A stretch of DNA of 64,000 nucleotides from Tubiluchus corallicola (Eukaryota; Priapulida; Priapulimorpha; Priapulimorphida; Tubiluchidae). A model generated the notes under the pieces. It had not been told where the DNA came from and did not search any database. It was given only the letters and a program-made list of their open reading frames with translations. Shown here in pieces: positions 1 through 11,094 of this stretch. The stretch spans positions 1 through 64,000 of the forward strand of contig JAQGDQ010000254.1 in assembly GCA_030141605.1 (NCBI GenBank), in the 5' to 3' direction. How positions within the stretch are numbered: position 1 is the stretch's first letter; the number at the start of each line of letters is the position of its first letter. A program made the position numbers and the translations under genes.

Positions 1-3000
1 GAGGATATTGAACAAGTAACCAAAGATGTTGTCGAAGAGCTTGATGACATTCCTGATTTGGTTACTGTGGACGAATCAGTTGATGTTATTTTAGATGATG
101 CTACCTTAATGCCCAAAGATGTTGAGCTTGAAATAACATCTGCTGAGGCAGAACAGGTTGTCCTGTCTGATGCGGAACTGCCTCAACTGGTTATCGCTGG
201 TGAGGATATTGAACAGGTATCCAAAGATGTTGTCGAAGAGCTTGATGATATTCCTGATTTGGTTACTGTGGACGAATCAGTTGATGTTATTTTAGATGAT
301 GCTACCATGATGCCCAAAGATGTTGAGCTTGAAATAATAGCTCGTGAACTGCAGCCTGAGGCTGAACATGTGGTTCTGTCTGATGTTGAACTGCCTGAAC
401 TGGTTAGTGCTGCTGAGGATATTGAACAAGTAACCAAAGATGTTGCTGAAGAGCTGGATGACATTCCTGATTTGGGTCCTGTGGGCGAATCACTTGATGT
501 TATTTTAGATGATGCTGCCTTAATGCCCAAAGATGTACAGCTTGAAATAACATCCACTGAGGCAGAACAGGCTGTCCTGTCTGATGCTGAACTGCCTCAA
601 CTGGTTATTGCTGGTGAGGATATTGAACAAGTAACCAAAGATGTTGTCGAAGAGCTTGATGATATTCCTGATTTGGTTGCTGTGGACGAATCAGTTGATG
701 TTATTTTAGATGATGCTACCTTAATGCCTAAAGATGTACAGCTTGAAATAACATCCACTGAGGCAGAACAGGCTGTCCTGTCTGATGATGAACTGCCTCA
801 ACTGATTATTGCTGGTAAGGATATTGAACAAGTAACCAAAGATGTTGTCGAAGAGCTTGATGACATTCCTGATTTGGTTACCGTGGACGAATCACTTGAT
901 GTTATTTTAGATGATGCTACCTTAATGCCTAAAGATGTGCAGCTTGAAATAACATCTGCTGAGGTAGAACAGGTTGTCCTGTCTGATGCTGAACTGCCTC
1001 AACTGGTTATTGCTGGTGAGGATATTGAACAAGTAACCAAAGATGTTGTCGAAGAGCTTGATGATATTCCTGATTTGGTTACTGTGGACGAATCAGTTGA
1101 TGTTATTTTGGATGATGCTACCTTGATGCCCAAAGATGTACAGCTTCAAATAACATCTACTGAGGCAGAACAGGTTGTCCTTTCTGACGCTAAACAGCCT
1201 GAGTTGGTTAGTGCTGGTGAGGATATTGAACAAGTAACCAAAGATGTTGTCGAAGAGCTTGATGACATTCCTGATTTGGTTCCTGTGGGCGAATCAGTTG
1301 ATGTTATTTTAGATGATGCTACCTTGATGCCCAAAGATGTAGAGCTTGAAATAATAGTTCGTGAACTGCAGCCTGAGGCTGAACATGTGGTTCTGTCTGA
1401 TGTTGAACTGCCTGAACTGGTTAGTGCTGCTGAGGATATTGAAAAAGTAGCCAAAGATGTTGTCGAAGAGCTTGATGACATTCCTGATTTGGTTACTGTG
1501 GACGAATCAGTTGATGTTATTTTAGATGATGCTACCTTAATGCCCAAAGATGTTGAGCTTGAAATAACATCTGCTGAGGCAGAACAGGTTGTCCTGTCTG
1601 ATGTTGAACTACCTGAACTGGTTATCGCTGGTGAGGATATTGAACAGGTAACCAAAGATGTTGTCGAAGAGCTTGATGATATTCCTGATTTGGTTACTGT
1701 GGACGAATCAGTTGATGTTATTTTAGATGATGCTACCATGATGCCCAAAGATGTTGAGCTTGAAATAATAGCTCGTGAACTGCAGCCTGAGGCTGAACAT
1801 GTTGTTCTGTCTGATGTTGAACTGCCTGAACTGGTTAGTGCTGGTGAGGATATTGAACAAGTAACCAAAGATGTTGTCGAAGAGCTTGATGACATTCCTG
1901 ATTTGGTTACTGTGGACGAATCAGTTGATGTTATTTTAGATGATGCTACCTTAATGCCCAAAGATGTTGAGCTTGAAATAACATCTGCTGAGGCAGAACA
2001 GGTTGTCCTGTCTGATGTTGAACTACCTGAACTGGTTATCGCTGGTGAGGATATTGAACAGGTAACCAAAGATGTTGTCGAAGAGCTTGATGATATTCCT
2101 GATTTGGTTACTGTGGACGAATCAGTTGATGTTATTTTAGATGATGCTACCTTGATGCCCAAAGATGTTGAGCTTGAAATAATAGCTCGTGAACTGCAGC
2201 CTGAGGCTGAACATGTGGTTCTGTCTGATGTTGAACTGCCTGAACTGGTTAGTGCTGCTGAGGATATTGAACAAGTAACCAAAGATGTTACTGAAGAGCT
2301 GGATGACATTCCTGATTTGGTTGCTGTAGACGAATCAGTTGATGTTATTTTAGATGATGCTACCTTAATGCCTAAAGATGTACAGCTTGAAATAACATCC
2401 ACTGAGGCAGAACAGGCTGTCCTGTCTGATGATGAACTGCCTCAACTGATTATTGCTGGTAAGGATATTGAACAAGTAACCAAAGATGTTGTCGAAGAGC
2501 TTGATGACATTCCTGATTTGGTTACCGTGGACGAATCACTTGATGTTATTTTAGATGATGCTACCTTAATGCCTAAAGATGTACAGCTTGAAATAACATC
2601 TGCTGAGGTAGAACAGGTTGTCCTGTCTGATGCGGAACTGCCTGAACTGGTTATCGCTGGTGAGGATATTGAACAGGTAACCAAAGATGTTGTCGAAGAG
2701 CTTGATGATATTCCTGATTTGGTTGCTGTAGACGAATCTGTTGATGTTATTTTAGATGATGCTACCTTGATGCCCAAAGATGTAGAGCTTGAAATAATAG
2801 TTCGTGAACTGCAGCCTGAGGCTGAACATGTGGTTCTGTCTGATGTTGAACTGCCTGAACTGGTTAGTGCTGCTGAGGATATTGAAAAAGTAGCCAAAGA
2901 TGTTGTCGAAGAGCTTGATGACATTCCTGATTTGGTTACTGTGGACGAATCAGTTGATGTTATTTTAGATGATGCTACCTTAATGCCCAAAGATGTTGAG

Positions 3001-6000
3001 CTTGAAATAACATCTGCTGAGGCAGAACAGGTTGTCCTGTCTGATGCGGAACTGCCTCAACTGGTTATCGCTGGTGAGGATATTGAACAGGTATCCAAAG
3101 ATGTTGTCGAAGAGCTTGATGATATTCCTGATTTGGTTACTGTGGACGAATCAGTTGATGTTATTTTAGATGATGCTACCATGATGCCCAAAGATGTTGA
3201 GCTTGAAATAATAGCTCGTGAACTGCAGCCTGAGGCTGAACATGTGGTTCTGTCTGATGTTGAACTGCCTGAACTGGTTAGTGCTGCTGAGGATATTGAA
3301 CAAGTAACCAAAGATGTTGCTGAAGAGCTGGATGACATTCCTGATTTGGTTACCGTGGACGAATCACTTGATGTTATTTTAGATGATGCTACCTTAATGC
3401 CTAAAGATGTACAGCTTGAAATAACATCTGCTGAGGTAGAACAGGTTGTCCTGTCTGATGCTGAACTGCCTCAACTGGTTATTGCTGGTGAGGATATTGA
3501 ACAAGTAACCAAAGATGTTGTCGAAGAGCTTGATGATATTCCTGATTTGGTTGCTGTAGACGAATCAGTTGATGTTATTTTGGATGATGCTACCTTGATG
3601 CCCAAAGATGTACAGCTTCAAATAACATCTACTGAGGCAGAACAGGTTGTCCTTTCTGATGCTGAACTGCCTGAACTGGTTAGTGCTGCTGAGGATATTG
3701 AACAAGTAACCAAAGAAGTTGTCAAAGAGCGTGATGACATTCCTGATTTGGTTCGTGTGGGCGAATCTGTTGATGTTATTTTGGATGATGCTACCTTGAT
3801 GCCCAAAGATGTTGAGCTTGAAATAATAGCTCGTGAACTGCAGCCTGAGGCTGAACATGTGGTTCTGTCTGATGTTGAACTGCCTGAACTGGTTAGTGCT
3901 GCTGAGGATATTGAAAAAGTAGCCAAAGATGTTGTCGAAGAGCTTGATGACATTCCTGATTTGGTTACTGTGGACGAATCAGTTGATGTTATTTTAGATG
4001 ATGCTACCTTAATGCCCAAAGATGTTGAGCTTGAAATAACATCTGCTGAGGCAGAACAGGTTGTCCTGTCTGATGCGGAACTGCCTGAACTGGTTATCGC
4101 TGGTGAGGATATTGAACAGGTATCCAAAGATGTTGTCGAAGAGCTTGATGATATTCCTGATTTGGTTGCTGTAGACGAATCAGTTGATGTTATTTTAGAT
4201 GATGCTACCTTGATGCCCAAAGATGTAGAGCTTGAAATAATAGTTCGTGAACTGCAGCCTGAGGCTGAACATGTGGTTCTGTCTGATGTTGAACTGCCTG
4301 AACTGGTTAGTGCTGCTGAGGATATTGAACAAGTAACCAAAGATGTTGTCGAAGAGCTTGATGACATTCCTGATTTGGTTACTGTGGACGAATCAGTTGA
4401 TGTTATTTTAGATGATGCTACCTTAATGCCCAAAGATGTTGAGCTTGAAATAACATCTGCTGAGGCAGAACAGGTTGTCCTGTCTGATGTTGAACTACCT
4501 GAACTGGTTATCGCTGGTGAGGATATTGAACAGATAACCAAAGATGTTGTCGAAGAGCTTGATGATATTCCTGATTTGGTTGCTGTGGACGAATCAGTTG
4601 ATGTTATTTTGGATGATGCTACCACGATGCCCAAAGATGTACAGCTGGAAAAAACAGCTCATGAACTGCAGGCTGAGGCTGAACATGTTGTTCTGTCTGA
4701 TGTTGAACTGCCTGAACTGGTTAGCGCTGGTGAGGATATTGAACAAGTAACCAAGGAAGTTGTCAAAGAGGATGATGGCATTCCTGATTTGATTAATGTG
4801 GACGAATCAGTTGATGTTATTTTAGATGATGCCACCTTAATGCCCAAAGATGTTGAGCTTGAAATAACGTCTGCTGATGCAAAACAGGTTGTCCTGTTTG
4901 ATGCTGAACTGCCTGAAGTGGTTATCGCTGGTGAGGATATTGAACAGGTATCCAAAGATGTTGTCGAAGAGCTTGATGATATTCCTGATTTGGTTGCTGT
5001 AGACGAATCTGTTGATGTTATTTTGGATGATGCTACCTTAATGCCCAAAGATGTTGAGCTTGAAATAACATCTGCTGAGGCAGAAGTTGTCCTTTCTGAT
5101 GCTGAACTGCCTCAACTGGTTATTGCTGGTGAGGATATTGAACAAGTAACCAGAGAAATTGTCGAAGAACATGATGACATTCCTGATTTGGTTACCGTGG
5201 ACGAATCAGTTGATGTTATTTTGGGTGACGCTGCCTTGATGCCCAAAGATGTAGAGCTTGAAATAACAGCTCGTGAACTGCCGTCTGAAGCAGAACAGGT
5301 TGTCCTGTCTGATATTGAGCTGCCTGAACTGGTTATCGCTGGTGAGGATATTGAACAAGTAACCAAAGTTGTTGCTGAAGAGCTTGATGATATTCCTGAT
5401 TTGGTTGCTGTGGATGCATCAGTTGATGTTATTTTAGATGATGCTACCTTAATGCCCAAAGATGTACAGCTTGAAATAACATCAGCTGAGGTAGAACAGG
5501 TTGTCCTGTCTGATGCTGAACTGCCTCAACTGGTTATTGCTGGTGAGGATATTGAACAAGTAACCAAAGATGTTGTCGAAGAGCTTGATGATATTCCTGA
5601 TTTGGTTGCTGTAGACGAATCTGTTGATGTTATTTTAGATGATGCTGCCTTGATGCCCAAAGATGTAGAGCTTGAAATAACAGCTCATGAACTGCCGTCT
5701 GAAGTAGAACAGGTTGTCCTGTCTGATGTTGAACTACCTGAACTGGTTATCGCTGGTGAGGATATTGAACAAGTAACCAAAGATGTTGTCGAAGAGCTTG
5801 ATGATATTCCTGATTTGGTTGCTGTGGATGCATCAGTTGATGTTATTTTAGATGATGCTACCTTAATACCCAAAGATGTTGAGCTTGAAATAACATCAGC
5901 TGAGGCAGAACAGGTTGTCCTGTCTGATGCTGAACTGCCTCAACTGGTTATTGCTGGTGAGGATATTGAACAGGTATCCAAAGATGTTGTCGAAGAGCTT

Positions 6001-8502
6001 GATGATATTCCTGATTTGGTTGCTGTAGACGAATCTGTTGATGTTATTTTAGATGATGCTACCTTAATGCCCAAAGATGTTGAGCTTGAAATAATAGCTC
6101 GTGAACTGCAGCCTGAGGCTGAACATGTGGTTCTGTCTGATGCTGAACTGCCTCAACTGGTTATCGCTGGTGAGGATATTGAACAGGTATCCAAAGATGT
6201 TGTCGAAGAGCTTGATGATATTCCTGATTTGGTTGCTGTAGACGAATCAGTTGATGTTATTTTGGATGATGCTACCATGATGCCCAAAGATGTACAGCTG
6301 GAAAAAACAGCTCATGAACTGCAGGCTGAGGCTGAACATGTTGTTCTGTCTGATGTTGAACTGCCTGAACTGGTTAGTGCTGCTGAGGATATTGAACAAG
6401 TGACCAAAGATGTTGCTGCAGAGCTTGATGATATTCCTGATTTGGTTGCTGTAGATGCATCACTTGATGTTATTTTAGATGATGCTACCTTGATGCCCAA
6501 AGATGTAGAGTTTGAAATAACAGCTCGTGAACTGCCGGCTGAAGCAGTACAGGTTGTCCTGTCTGATGTTGAACTGCCTGAACTGGTTAGTGCTGCTGAG
6601 GATATTGAACAAGTAACCAAAGATGTTGTCGAAGAGCTTGATGATATTCCTGATTTGGTTGCTGTAGACGAATCAGTTGATGTTATTTTAGATGATGCTA
6701 CCTTAATGCCCAAAGATGTTGAGCTTGAAATAACATCTGCTGAGGCAGAAGTTGTCCTTTCTGATGCTGAACTGCCTCAACTGGTTATTGCTGGTGAGGA
6801 TATTGAACAGATAACCAAAGATGTTGTCGAAGAGCTTGATGATATTCCTGATTTGGTTGCTGTAGACGAATCTGTTGATGTTATTTTGGATGATGCTACC
6901 TTAATGCCCAAAGATGTTGAGCTTGAAACAATAGCTCGTGAACTGCAGCCTGAGGCTGAACATGTGGTTCTGTCTGATGCTGAACTGTCTCAAATGGTTA
7001 TCGCTGGTGAGGATATTGAACAGGTATCCAAAGATGTTGTCGAAGAGCTTGATGATATTCCTGATTTGGTTGCTGTAGACGAATCTGTTGATGTTATTTT
7101 GGATGATGCTACCTTGATGCCCAAAGATGTTGAGCTTGAAATAACAGCTCGTGAACTGCAGGCTGAGGCTGAACATGTTGTTCTGTCTGATGTTGAACTG
7201 CCTGAACTGGTTAGTGCTGCTGAGGATATTGAACAAGTAACCAAAGATGTTGTCGAAGAGCTTGATGACATTCCTGATTTGGTTACTGTGGACGAATCAC
7301 TTGATGTTATTTTAGATGATGCTACCTTAATGCCCAAAGATGTTGAGCTTGAAATAACATCTGCTGAGGCAGATGTTGTCCTTTCTGATGCTGAACTGCC
7401 TCAACTGGCTATTGCTGGTGAGGATATTGAACAGGTATCCAATGATGTTGTCGAAGAGCTTGATGATATTCCTGATTTGGTTGCTGTAGACGAATCAGTT
7501 GATGTTATTTTGGATGATATAACCTTGATGCCCAAAGATGTAGAGCTTGAAATATCATCTACTGAGGCAGAACAAGCTGTCCTGTCTGATGTTAAACTGC
7601 CTGAACTGGTTAGTGCTGCTGAGGATATTGAACAAGTAACCAAAGAAGTTGTCGAAGAGCATGATGACATTCCTGATTTGGTTACTGTGGACGAATCACT
7701 TGATGTTATTTTAGATGATGCTACCTTGATGCCCAAAGATGTAGAGCTTGAAATAACAGCTCGTGAACTGCCGGCTGAAGCAGAACAGGTTGTCCTGTCT
7801 GATATTGAGCTGCCTGAACTGGTTATTGCTGCTGAGGATATTGAAAAAGTAACCAAAGATGTTGTCAAAGAGCTTGATGTTATTCCTGATTTGGTTGCTG
7901 TGGATGCATCAGTTGATGTTATTTTAGATGATGCTACCTTGATGCCCAAAGATGTAGAGCTTGAAATAACATCTGCTGAGGCAGAAGTTGTCCTTTCTGA
8001 TGCTGAACTGCCTCAACTGGTTATTGCTGGTGAGGATATTGAACAGGTATCCAAATATGTTGTAGAAGAGCTTGATGATATTCTTGATTTGGTTGCCGTA
8101 GACGATTCAGTTGATGTTGCTTTTGATGATGCTACCTTAATGCCCAAAGATGTTGAGCTTGAGATAACATCTACTGAGGCAGAACAGATTGTCCTGTCTG
8201 ATGTTGAACAGCCTGAGCTGGTTATTGTTGGTGAGGATGTTGAACAAGTAACCAAAGATGTTGTCGACAAGCTTGATGATATTCCTGATTTGGTTCCTGT
8301 GGGCGAATCAGTTGAAGTTATTTTAGATGCTGCTACCTCGATGCCCAAAGATGTACAGCTTGAAATAACAGCTCATGAACTGCAGGCTGAGGCTGAACAT
8401 GTGGTTCTGTCTGTTGTTGAACTGCCTGAACTGGTTAGTGCTTGTGAGGATATTGAACAAGCAACTGAAAAAGTTGTCGAAGGGCGTGATGATTTTCCCA
8501 AT
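1..8502 (+). repeat. Coding minisatellite: 41 units of 198/201/213 bp plus a partial first unit
   Basis: Complete units start at 61 and end near 8502. Each starts with a V-x-V-D-E-S-V-D-like motif and ends with ELDDIPDL. By my count there are 18 units of 71 residues (with an inserted ARELQPEAEH-like segment), 19 of 67 and 4 of 66 (one Gln missing). The sum 18x213 + 19x201 + 4x198 = 8445 bp agrees with the measured span. Long and short units often alternate. The first ~4.5 kb is almost uniform and contains displaced near-identical blocks: 58-474 matches about 2932-3347, and units 4-5 match units 12-13. Units after about 4.6 kb are more diverged. This pattern fits unequal crossing-over or gene conversion. 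Such an array is prone to assembly collapse, so the copy number should be treated as approximate. Confidence 0.93.
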
Positions 8503-11094
8503 GTTGACTTACCTGAGCTCATCAGCACAGCAGGAGATGTAGAGGCAGTAACAGAAAAGGCAACTGAGGAAACTGATGTTATTCCCGATTTGCCTGAAGT
8601 TACTTTAGAGAGAGTTGAACATGAGTTAATTGCTCCTGTAGTGCCACCTAATGCTAAGGAAATGGTGCTATCAGAACGTGAACTATCTGAATTGATTAGT
8701 ATTGGTGAGGTTATTGAACAAGTAACCAATGAATATGCAGACATTGAACATTATCCACAAAAGACCGAGATATCTGTAGAAGTTCACTGCAAGTATCCTA
8801 GGGAAGTTAGCTTTTTGATAGCAGACAATAAACGTGCTGATGAAGAAGACAAACTAAAGCCCACATTGAAGAAGAAGAAGCAAGTAAAGAAAGTTGCAGC
8901 TGTGGTTAAAAAAGAAACTGAAAAACCTGTTGTAGCTGCAAAGGTAATTCCTCTGTGCTTTGTAGAAATTAATTATGAGCACCCTGTACAGGCGTCATTA
9001 AATGTGTGTCTAGAACATGTCAAGGAGAAGTTGCCATTGCCACATATGCGAAAATCCAAATTCTTTCACGAAACAAAAGCTACACAAACTGCAGGAGTAA
9101 GCAGTTCTCTACCAGATTCACAGAAGATACTCAAAGGTCGAGATACTATTAAGAAAGTTCAAGAATCTAAAGCTTTATATTTAGGCCAATTTCATGCACC
9201 TGACATCTGCGGGATGGAAATAATTGTAGAATCTGACTCGGAGGAAGACTATCCTTGTTATACAGACAAAATTACATATTACAAAGAGGGGAAGTGGGGC
9301 ACTAAATCACCATCTCAGGAAAAGGGTGGACAAAGCACTGATTATTATAATGAACAGTCTGACACTTATCCCATACCTGTGCAAACACAAGTTCCTCCTT
9401 TGGTGGAAGAAACTGATGAAAGCCACATAAAGAAACTACTGCAAGAAGCAGAGGAGTTGAGACTTGAACATGAACGCTCTAAGCAGCCTGAGTATTTTGG
9501 AAGGAGAGACATGAAAGGAGTATTCAGTGAAAAGGGTGACATTTATGAGGAACGTAAGTCATACAAAAGTAATTTGCCAAAACAACAACATGACACTAAG
9601 CAGATCATGAAAAAGCCAATATCAACTTTTAAGAAAAAGTACGAGCTTGAAGTTGATCGGCGACAGAAAGCTTTAGTAAAACATGTCGAAATAAAGATTG
9701 AAGCAGGATCTGCCATTAAATTATCAGAGTGCAATAAAGGAACAGCAAAAGCAAAATCAAAGCCATCAGACCACAAAGAAAAGACGGACAGGCAAGAATA
9801 TTCTTTTGACCTAAAAGTACTTGAAAAGAAGGAACCACAATATAAAGTGAAAGAATCAATTTGGTATGAAGCTAAAGATATGACTGAAGCAGAGCTCATA
9901 CAGAAAGGATTGGCTGAGCATTGGAAGCAATACCGTCTATCTACTGAAGGAAGAGGTGAAGCACTAGTTCAACTCGTGGAAGTTATTGTAGATGAAAATG
10001 AAGATGACGAACGTATTGTGTACAGATTTATGAAGAGATTTAAAGAGGGTGATGAAAAGAAACGCACAAAACCTGAGGTTGTACGTCAAGAACCGTTAGT
10101 TACCTGCAGTACGCATGAAGAAAAGCCAGAACTTTCCCGACCACATTATCAACAGCCAGATATTCGTTTCAGACGGTCTACTGGAGATAAAAATCGCGAT
10201 GTTTGTTTAAGGTTACCAGATTTTTCCTGTAAAACAAATGCATTTGGTTCGCCTCGTCCTAGTAGACGTGATTTTTCAAAACTCTCTGATAATTCTGCTT
10301 TTGATATTTACAAAAGCCATTATTCTCGAGATCCACATAAAGGCTACTTGCATACCTCTTCAGATGACCACAAGTACGGGAGAGGTTCTGATTATAATGT
10401 TCGTCACTTATCTAGTGCCAGTGATTCACTTAGTCAAAGTGATGCTTTAAAACTGTCTTCGTTTGCTATTCCGAAACTTGTCCGGGGTAAATATTTGGCG
10501 GTGCCAGAACCAATGAGAGTTCGAAAGACTTCTGTAAAAAGCCCAAGTCCTTCGAGCAGTCCGCAAACGCCAGAGCAACGGCAGTTGTTTAAGAGAGCTG
10601 TGCAAGGTACACAGCAGCGCTTGGAAGAACTATCACCTAGCCTATATCACCGCACCACAATCACTCCACTACAGCAATCATCTGAGAGATTATCTCAGAT
10701 CAAACCCAAACGATACCACTCTCGCTGTTTGGATCATTCAGATGAAGCGAGTCCTGTGATGGATGCCAAGCAGCCATATCCATCTTCTAGTCAAGCTGCT
10801 GCAACGTGGCTGAAGCGGCAGGAGTTTTTTAGAGCAGAAAGTTCTATTCGGCGGCGTCATGGCAACGAGACCAAACAAAAGACTCCTGTTTACACTCATA
10901 GGACGAGTAGTAAGGAACAGTTATGTACTAGTCCAACTCTTTCGTGGGAATTCAAGGAAGAAACGCAGAGGAGGCGATCATCTGCTGATCTTCCCCAAAG
11001 TCTGCACTTTTCTGCCCGACTTTCTCCGCGAATATCAGTAGCTTCTAAAAGTCGTGACACGTCTCATTTGAAAAGGAAGCCAAAACTTGACTAA
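1..11094 (+). CDS. Giant acidic tandem-repeat protein, 3' part (5' end outside window)
   Basis: One uninterrupted reading frame runs from base 1 to the TAA at 11092-11094, about 3,697 codons without an intron. The frame is already open at base 1 and no convincing start lies near, so the gene begins upstream. Three parts can be seen. Residues to about 2,830 are 41 near-identical acidic units (listed separately). A degenerate stretch to about 2,920 follows. The last ~780 residues are non-repetitive: Lys/Glu-rich, then Ser/Arg-rich and basic near the end, with no membrane segment or signal peptide in view. I do not recognise the protein or any catalytic domain. Acidic low-complexity repeats with a basic tail suit a cytoskeletal, scaffold or spacer protein, but that is a guess. 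The real coding nature is supported by the frame staying open through 41 copies that differ mostly by conservative changes. Length changes between units (66, 67, 71 residues) are always multiples of three bases. Confidence 0.85.
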   Translation, partial: EDIEQVTKDVVEELDDIPDLVTVDESVDVILDDATLMPKDVELEITSAEAEQVVLSDAELPQLVIAGEDIEQVSKDVVEELDDIPDLVTVDESVDVILDDATMMPKDVELEIIARELQPEAEHVVLSDVELPELVSAAEDIEQVTKDVAEELDDIPDLGPVGESLDVILDDAALMPKDVQLEITSTEAEQAVLSDAELPQLVIAGEDIEQVTKDVVEELDDIPDLVAVDESVDVILDDATLMPKDVQLEITSTEAEQAVLSDDELPQLIIAGKDIEQVTKDVVEELDDIPDLVTVDESLDVILDDATLMPKDVQLEITSAEVEQVVLSDAELPQLVIAGEDIEQVTKDVVEELDDIPDLVTVDESVDVILDDATLMPKDVQLQITSTEAEQVVLSDAKQPELVSAGEDIEQVTKDVVEELDDIPDLVPVGESVDVILDDATLMPKDVELEIIVRELQPEAEHVVLSDVELPELVSAAEDIEKVAKDVVEELDDIPDLVTVDESVDVILDDATLMPKDVELEITSAEAEQVVLSDVELPELVIAGEDIEQVTKDVVEELDDIPDLVTVDESVDVILDDATMMPKDVELEIIARELQPEAEHVVLSDVELPELVSAGEDIEQVTKDVVEELDDIPDLVTVDESVDVILDDATLMPKDVELEITSAEAEQVVLSDVELPELVIAGEDIEQVTKDVVEELDDIPDLVTVDESVDVILDDATLMPKDVELEIIARELQPEAEHVVLSDVELPELVSAAEDIEQVTKDVTEELDDIPDLVAVDESVDVILDDATLMPKDVQLEITSTEAEQAVLSDDELPQLIIAGKDIEQVTKDVVEELDDIPDLVTVDESLDVILDDATLMPKDVQLEITSAEVEQVVLSDAELPELVIAGEDIEQVTKDVVEELDDIPDLVAVDESVDVILDDATLMPKDVELEIIVRELQPEAEHVVLSDVELPELVSAAEDIEKVAKDVVEELDDIPDLVTVDESVDVILDDATLMPKDVELEITSAEAEQVVLSDAELPQLVIAGEDIEQVSKDVVEELDDIPDLVTVDESVDVILDDATMMPKDVELEIIARELQPEAEHVVLSDVELPELVSAAEDIEQVTKDVAEELDDIPDLVTVDESLDVILDDATLMPKDVQLEITSAEVEQVVLSDAELPQLVIAGEDIEQVTKDVVEELDDIPDLVAVDESVDVILDDATLMPKDVQLQITSTEAEQVVLSDAELPELVSAAEDIEQVTKEVVKERDDIPDLVRVGESVDVILDDATLMPKDVELEIIARELQPEAEHVVLSDVELPELVSAAEDIEKVAKDVVEELDDIPDLVTVDESVDVILDDATLMPKDVELEITSAEAEQVVLSDAELPELVIAGEDIEQVSKDVVEELDDIPDLVAVDESVDVILDDATLMPKDVELEIIVRELQPEAEHVVLSDVELPELVSAAEDIEQVTKDVVEELDDIPDLVTVDESVDVILDDATLMPKDVELEITSAEAEQVVLSDVELPELVIAGEDIEQITKDVVEELDDIPDLVAVDESVDVILDDATTMPKDVQLEKTAHELQAEAEHVVLSDVELPELVSAGEDIEQVTKEVVKEDDGIPDLINVDESVDVILDDATLMPKDVELEITSADAKQVVLFDAELPEVVIAGEDIEQVSKDVVEELDDIPDLVAVDESVDVILDDATLMPKDVELEITSAEAEVVLSDAELPQLVIAGEDIEQVTREIVEEHDDIPDLVTVDESVDVILGDAALMPKDVELEITARELPSEAEQVVLSDIELPELVIAGEDIEQVTKVVAEELDDIPDLVAVDASVDVILDDATLMPKDVQLEITSAEVEQVVLSDAELPQLVIAGEDIEQVTKDVVEELDDIPDLVAVDESVDVILDDAALMPKDVELEITAHELPSEVEQVVLSDVELPELVIAGEDIEQVTKDVVEELDDIPDLVAVDASVDVILDDATLIPKDVELEITSAEAEQVVLSDAELPQLVIAGEDIEQVSKDVVEELDDIPDLVAVDESVDVILDDATLMPKDVELEIIARELQPEAEHVVLSDAELPQLVIAGEDIEQVSKDVVEELDDIPDLVAVDESVDVILDDATMMPKDVQLEKTAHELQAEAEHVVLSDVELPELVSAAEDIEQVTKDVAAELDDIPDLVAVDASLDVILDDATLMPKDVEFEITARELPAEAVQVVLSDVELPELVSAAEDIEQVTKDVVEELDDIPDLVAVDESVDVILDDATLMPKDVELEITSAEAEVVLSDAELPQLVIAGEDIEQITKDVVEELDDIPDLVAVDESVDVILDDATLMPKDVELETIARELQPEAEHVVLSDAELSQMVIAGEDIEQVSKDVVEELDDIPDLVAVDESVDVILDDATLMPKDVELEITARELQAEAEHVVLSDVELPELVSAAEDIEQVTKDVVEELDDIPDLVTVDESLDVILDDATLMPKDVELEITSAEADVVLSDAELPQLAIAGEDIEQVSNDVVEELDDIPDLVAVDESVDVILDDITLMPKDVELEISSTEAEQAVLSDVKLPELVSAAEDIEQVTKEVVEEHDDIPDLVTVDESLDVILDDATLMPKDVELEITARELPAEAEQVVLSDIELPELVIAAEDIEKVTKDVVKELDVIPDLVAVDASVDVILDDATLMPKDVELEITSAEAEVVLSDAELPQLVIAGEDIEQVSKYVVEELDDILDLVAVDDSVDVAFDDATLMPKDVELEITSTEAEQIVLSDVEQPELVIVGEDVEQVTKDVVDKLDDIPDLVPVGESVEVILDAATSMPKDVQLEITAHELQAEAEHVVLSVVELPELVSACEDIEQATEKVVEGRDDFPNVDLPELISTAGDVEAVTEKATEETDVIPDLPEVTLERVEHELIAPVVPPNAKEMVLSERELSELISIGEVIEQVTNEYADIEHYPQKTEISVEVHCKYPREVSFLIADNKRADEEDKLKPTLKKKKQVKKVAAVVKKETEKPVVAAKVIPLCFVEINYEHPVQASLNVCLEHVKEKLPLPHMRKSKFFHETKATQTAGVSSSLPDSQKILKGRDTIKKVQESKALYLGQFHAPDICGMEIIVESDSEEDYPCYTDKITYYKEGKWGTKSPSQEKGGQSTDYYNEQSDTYPIPVQTQVPPLVEETDESHIKKLLQEAEELRLEHERSKQPEYFGRRDMKGVFSEKGDIYEERKSYKSNLPKQQHDTKQIMKKPISTFKKKYELEVDRRQKALVKHVEIKIEAGSAIKLSECNKGTAKAKSKPSDHKEKTDRQEYSFDLKVLEKKEPQYKVKESIWYEAKDMTEAELIQKGLAEHWKQYRLSTEGRGEALVQLVEVIVDENEDDERIVYRFMKRFKEGDEKKRTKPEVVRQEPLVTCSTHEEKPELSRPHYQQPDIRFRRSTGDKNRDVCLRLPDFSCKTNAFGSPRPSRRDFSKLSDNSAFDIYKSHYSRDPHKGYLHTSSDDHKYGRGSDYNVRHLSSASDSLSQSDALKLSSFAIPKLVRGKYLAVPEPMRVRKTSVKSPSPSSSPQTPEQRQLFKRAVQGTQQRLEELSPSLYHRTTITPLQQSSERLSQIKPKRYHSRCLDHSDEASPVMDAKQPYPSSSQAAATWLKRQEFFRAESSIRRRHGNETKQKTPVYTHRTSSKEQLCTSPTLSWEFKEETQRRRSSADLPQSLHFSARLSPRISVASKSRDTSHLKRKPKLD

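Noticed and set aside
3565-7236. Antisense frames with Phe/Asn-rich repeats
   Set aside because: A third reading of the same repeat units; not protein-like and not conserved in length.
183-8744. Long antisense Ser-rich frames (up to 418 codons) across the tandem repeats
   Set aside because: They are produced by the periodic codon pattern of the sense frame, have no independent start context, and recur identically in each unit. The sense frame explains the region.
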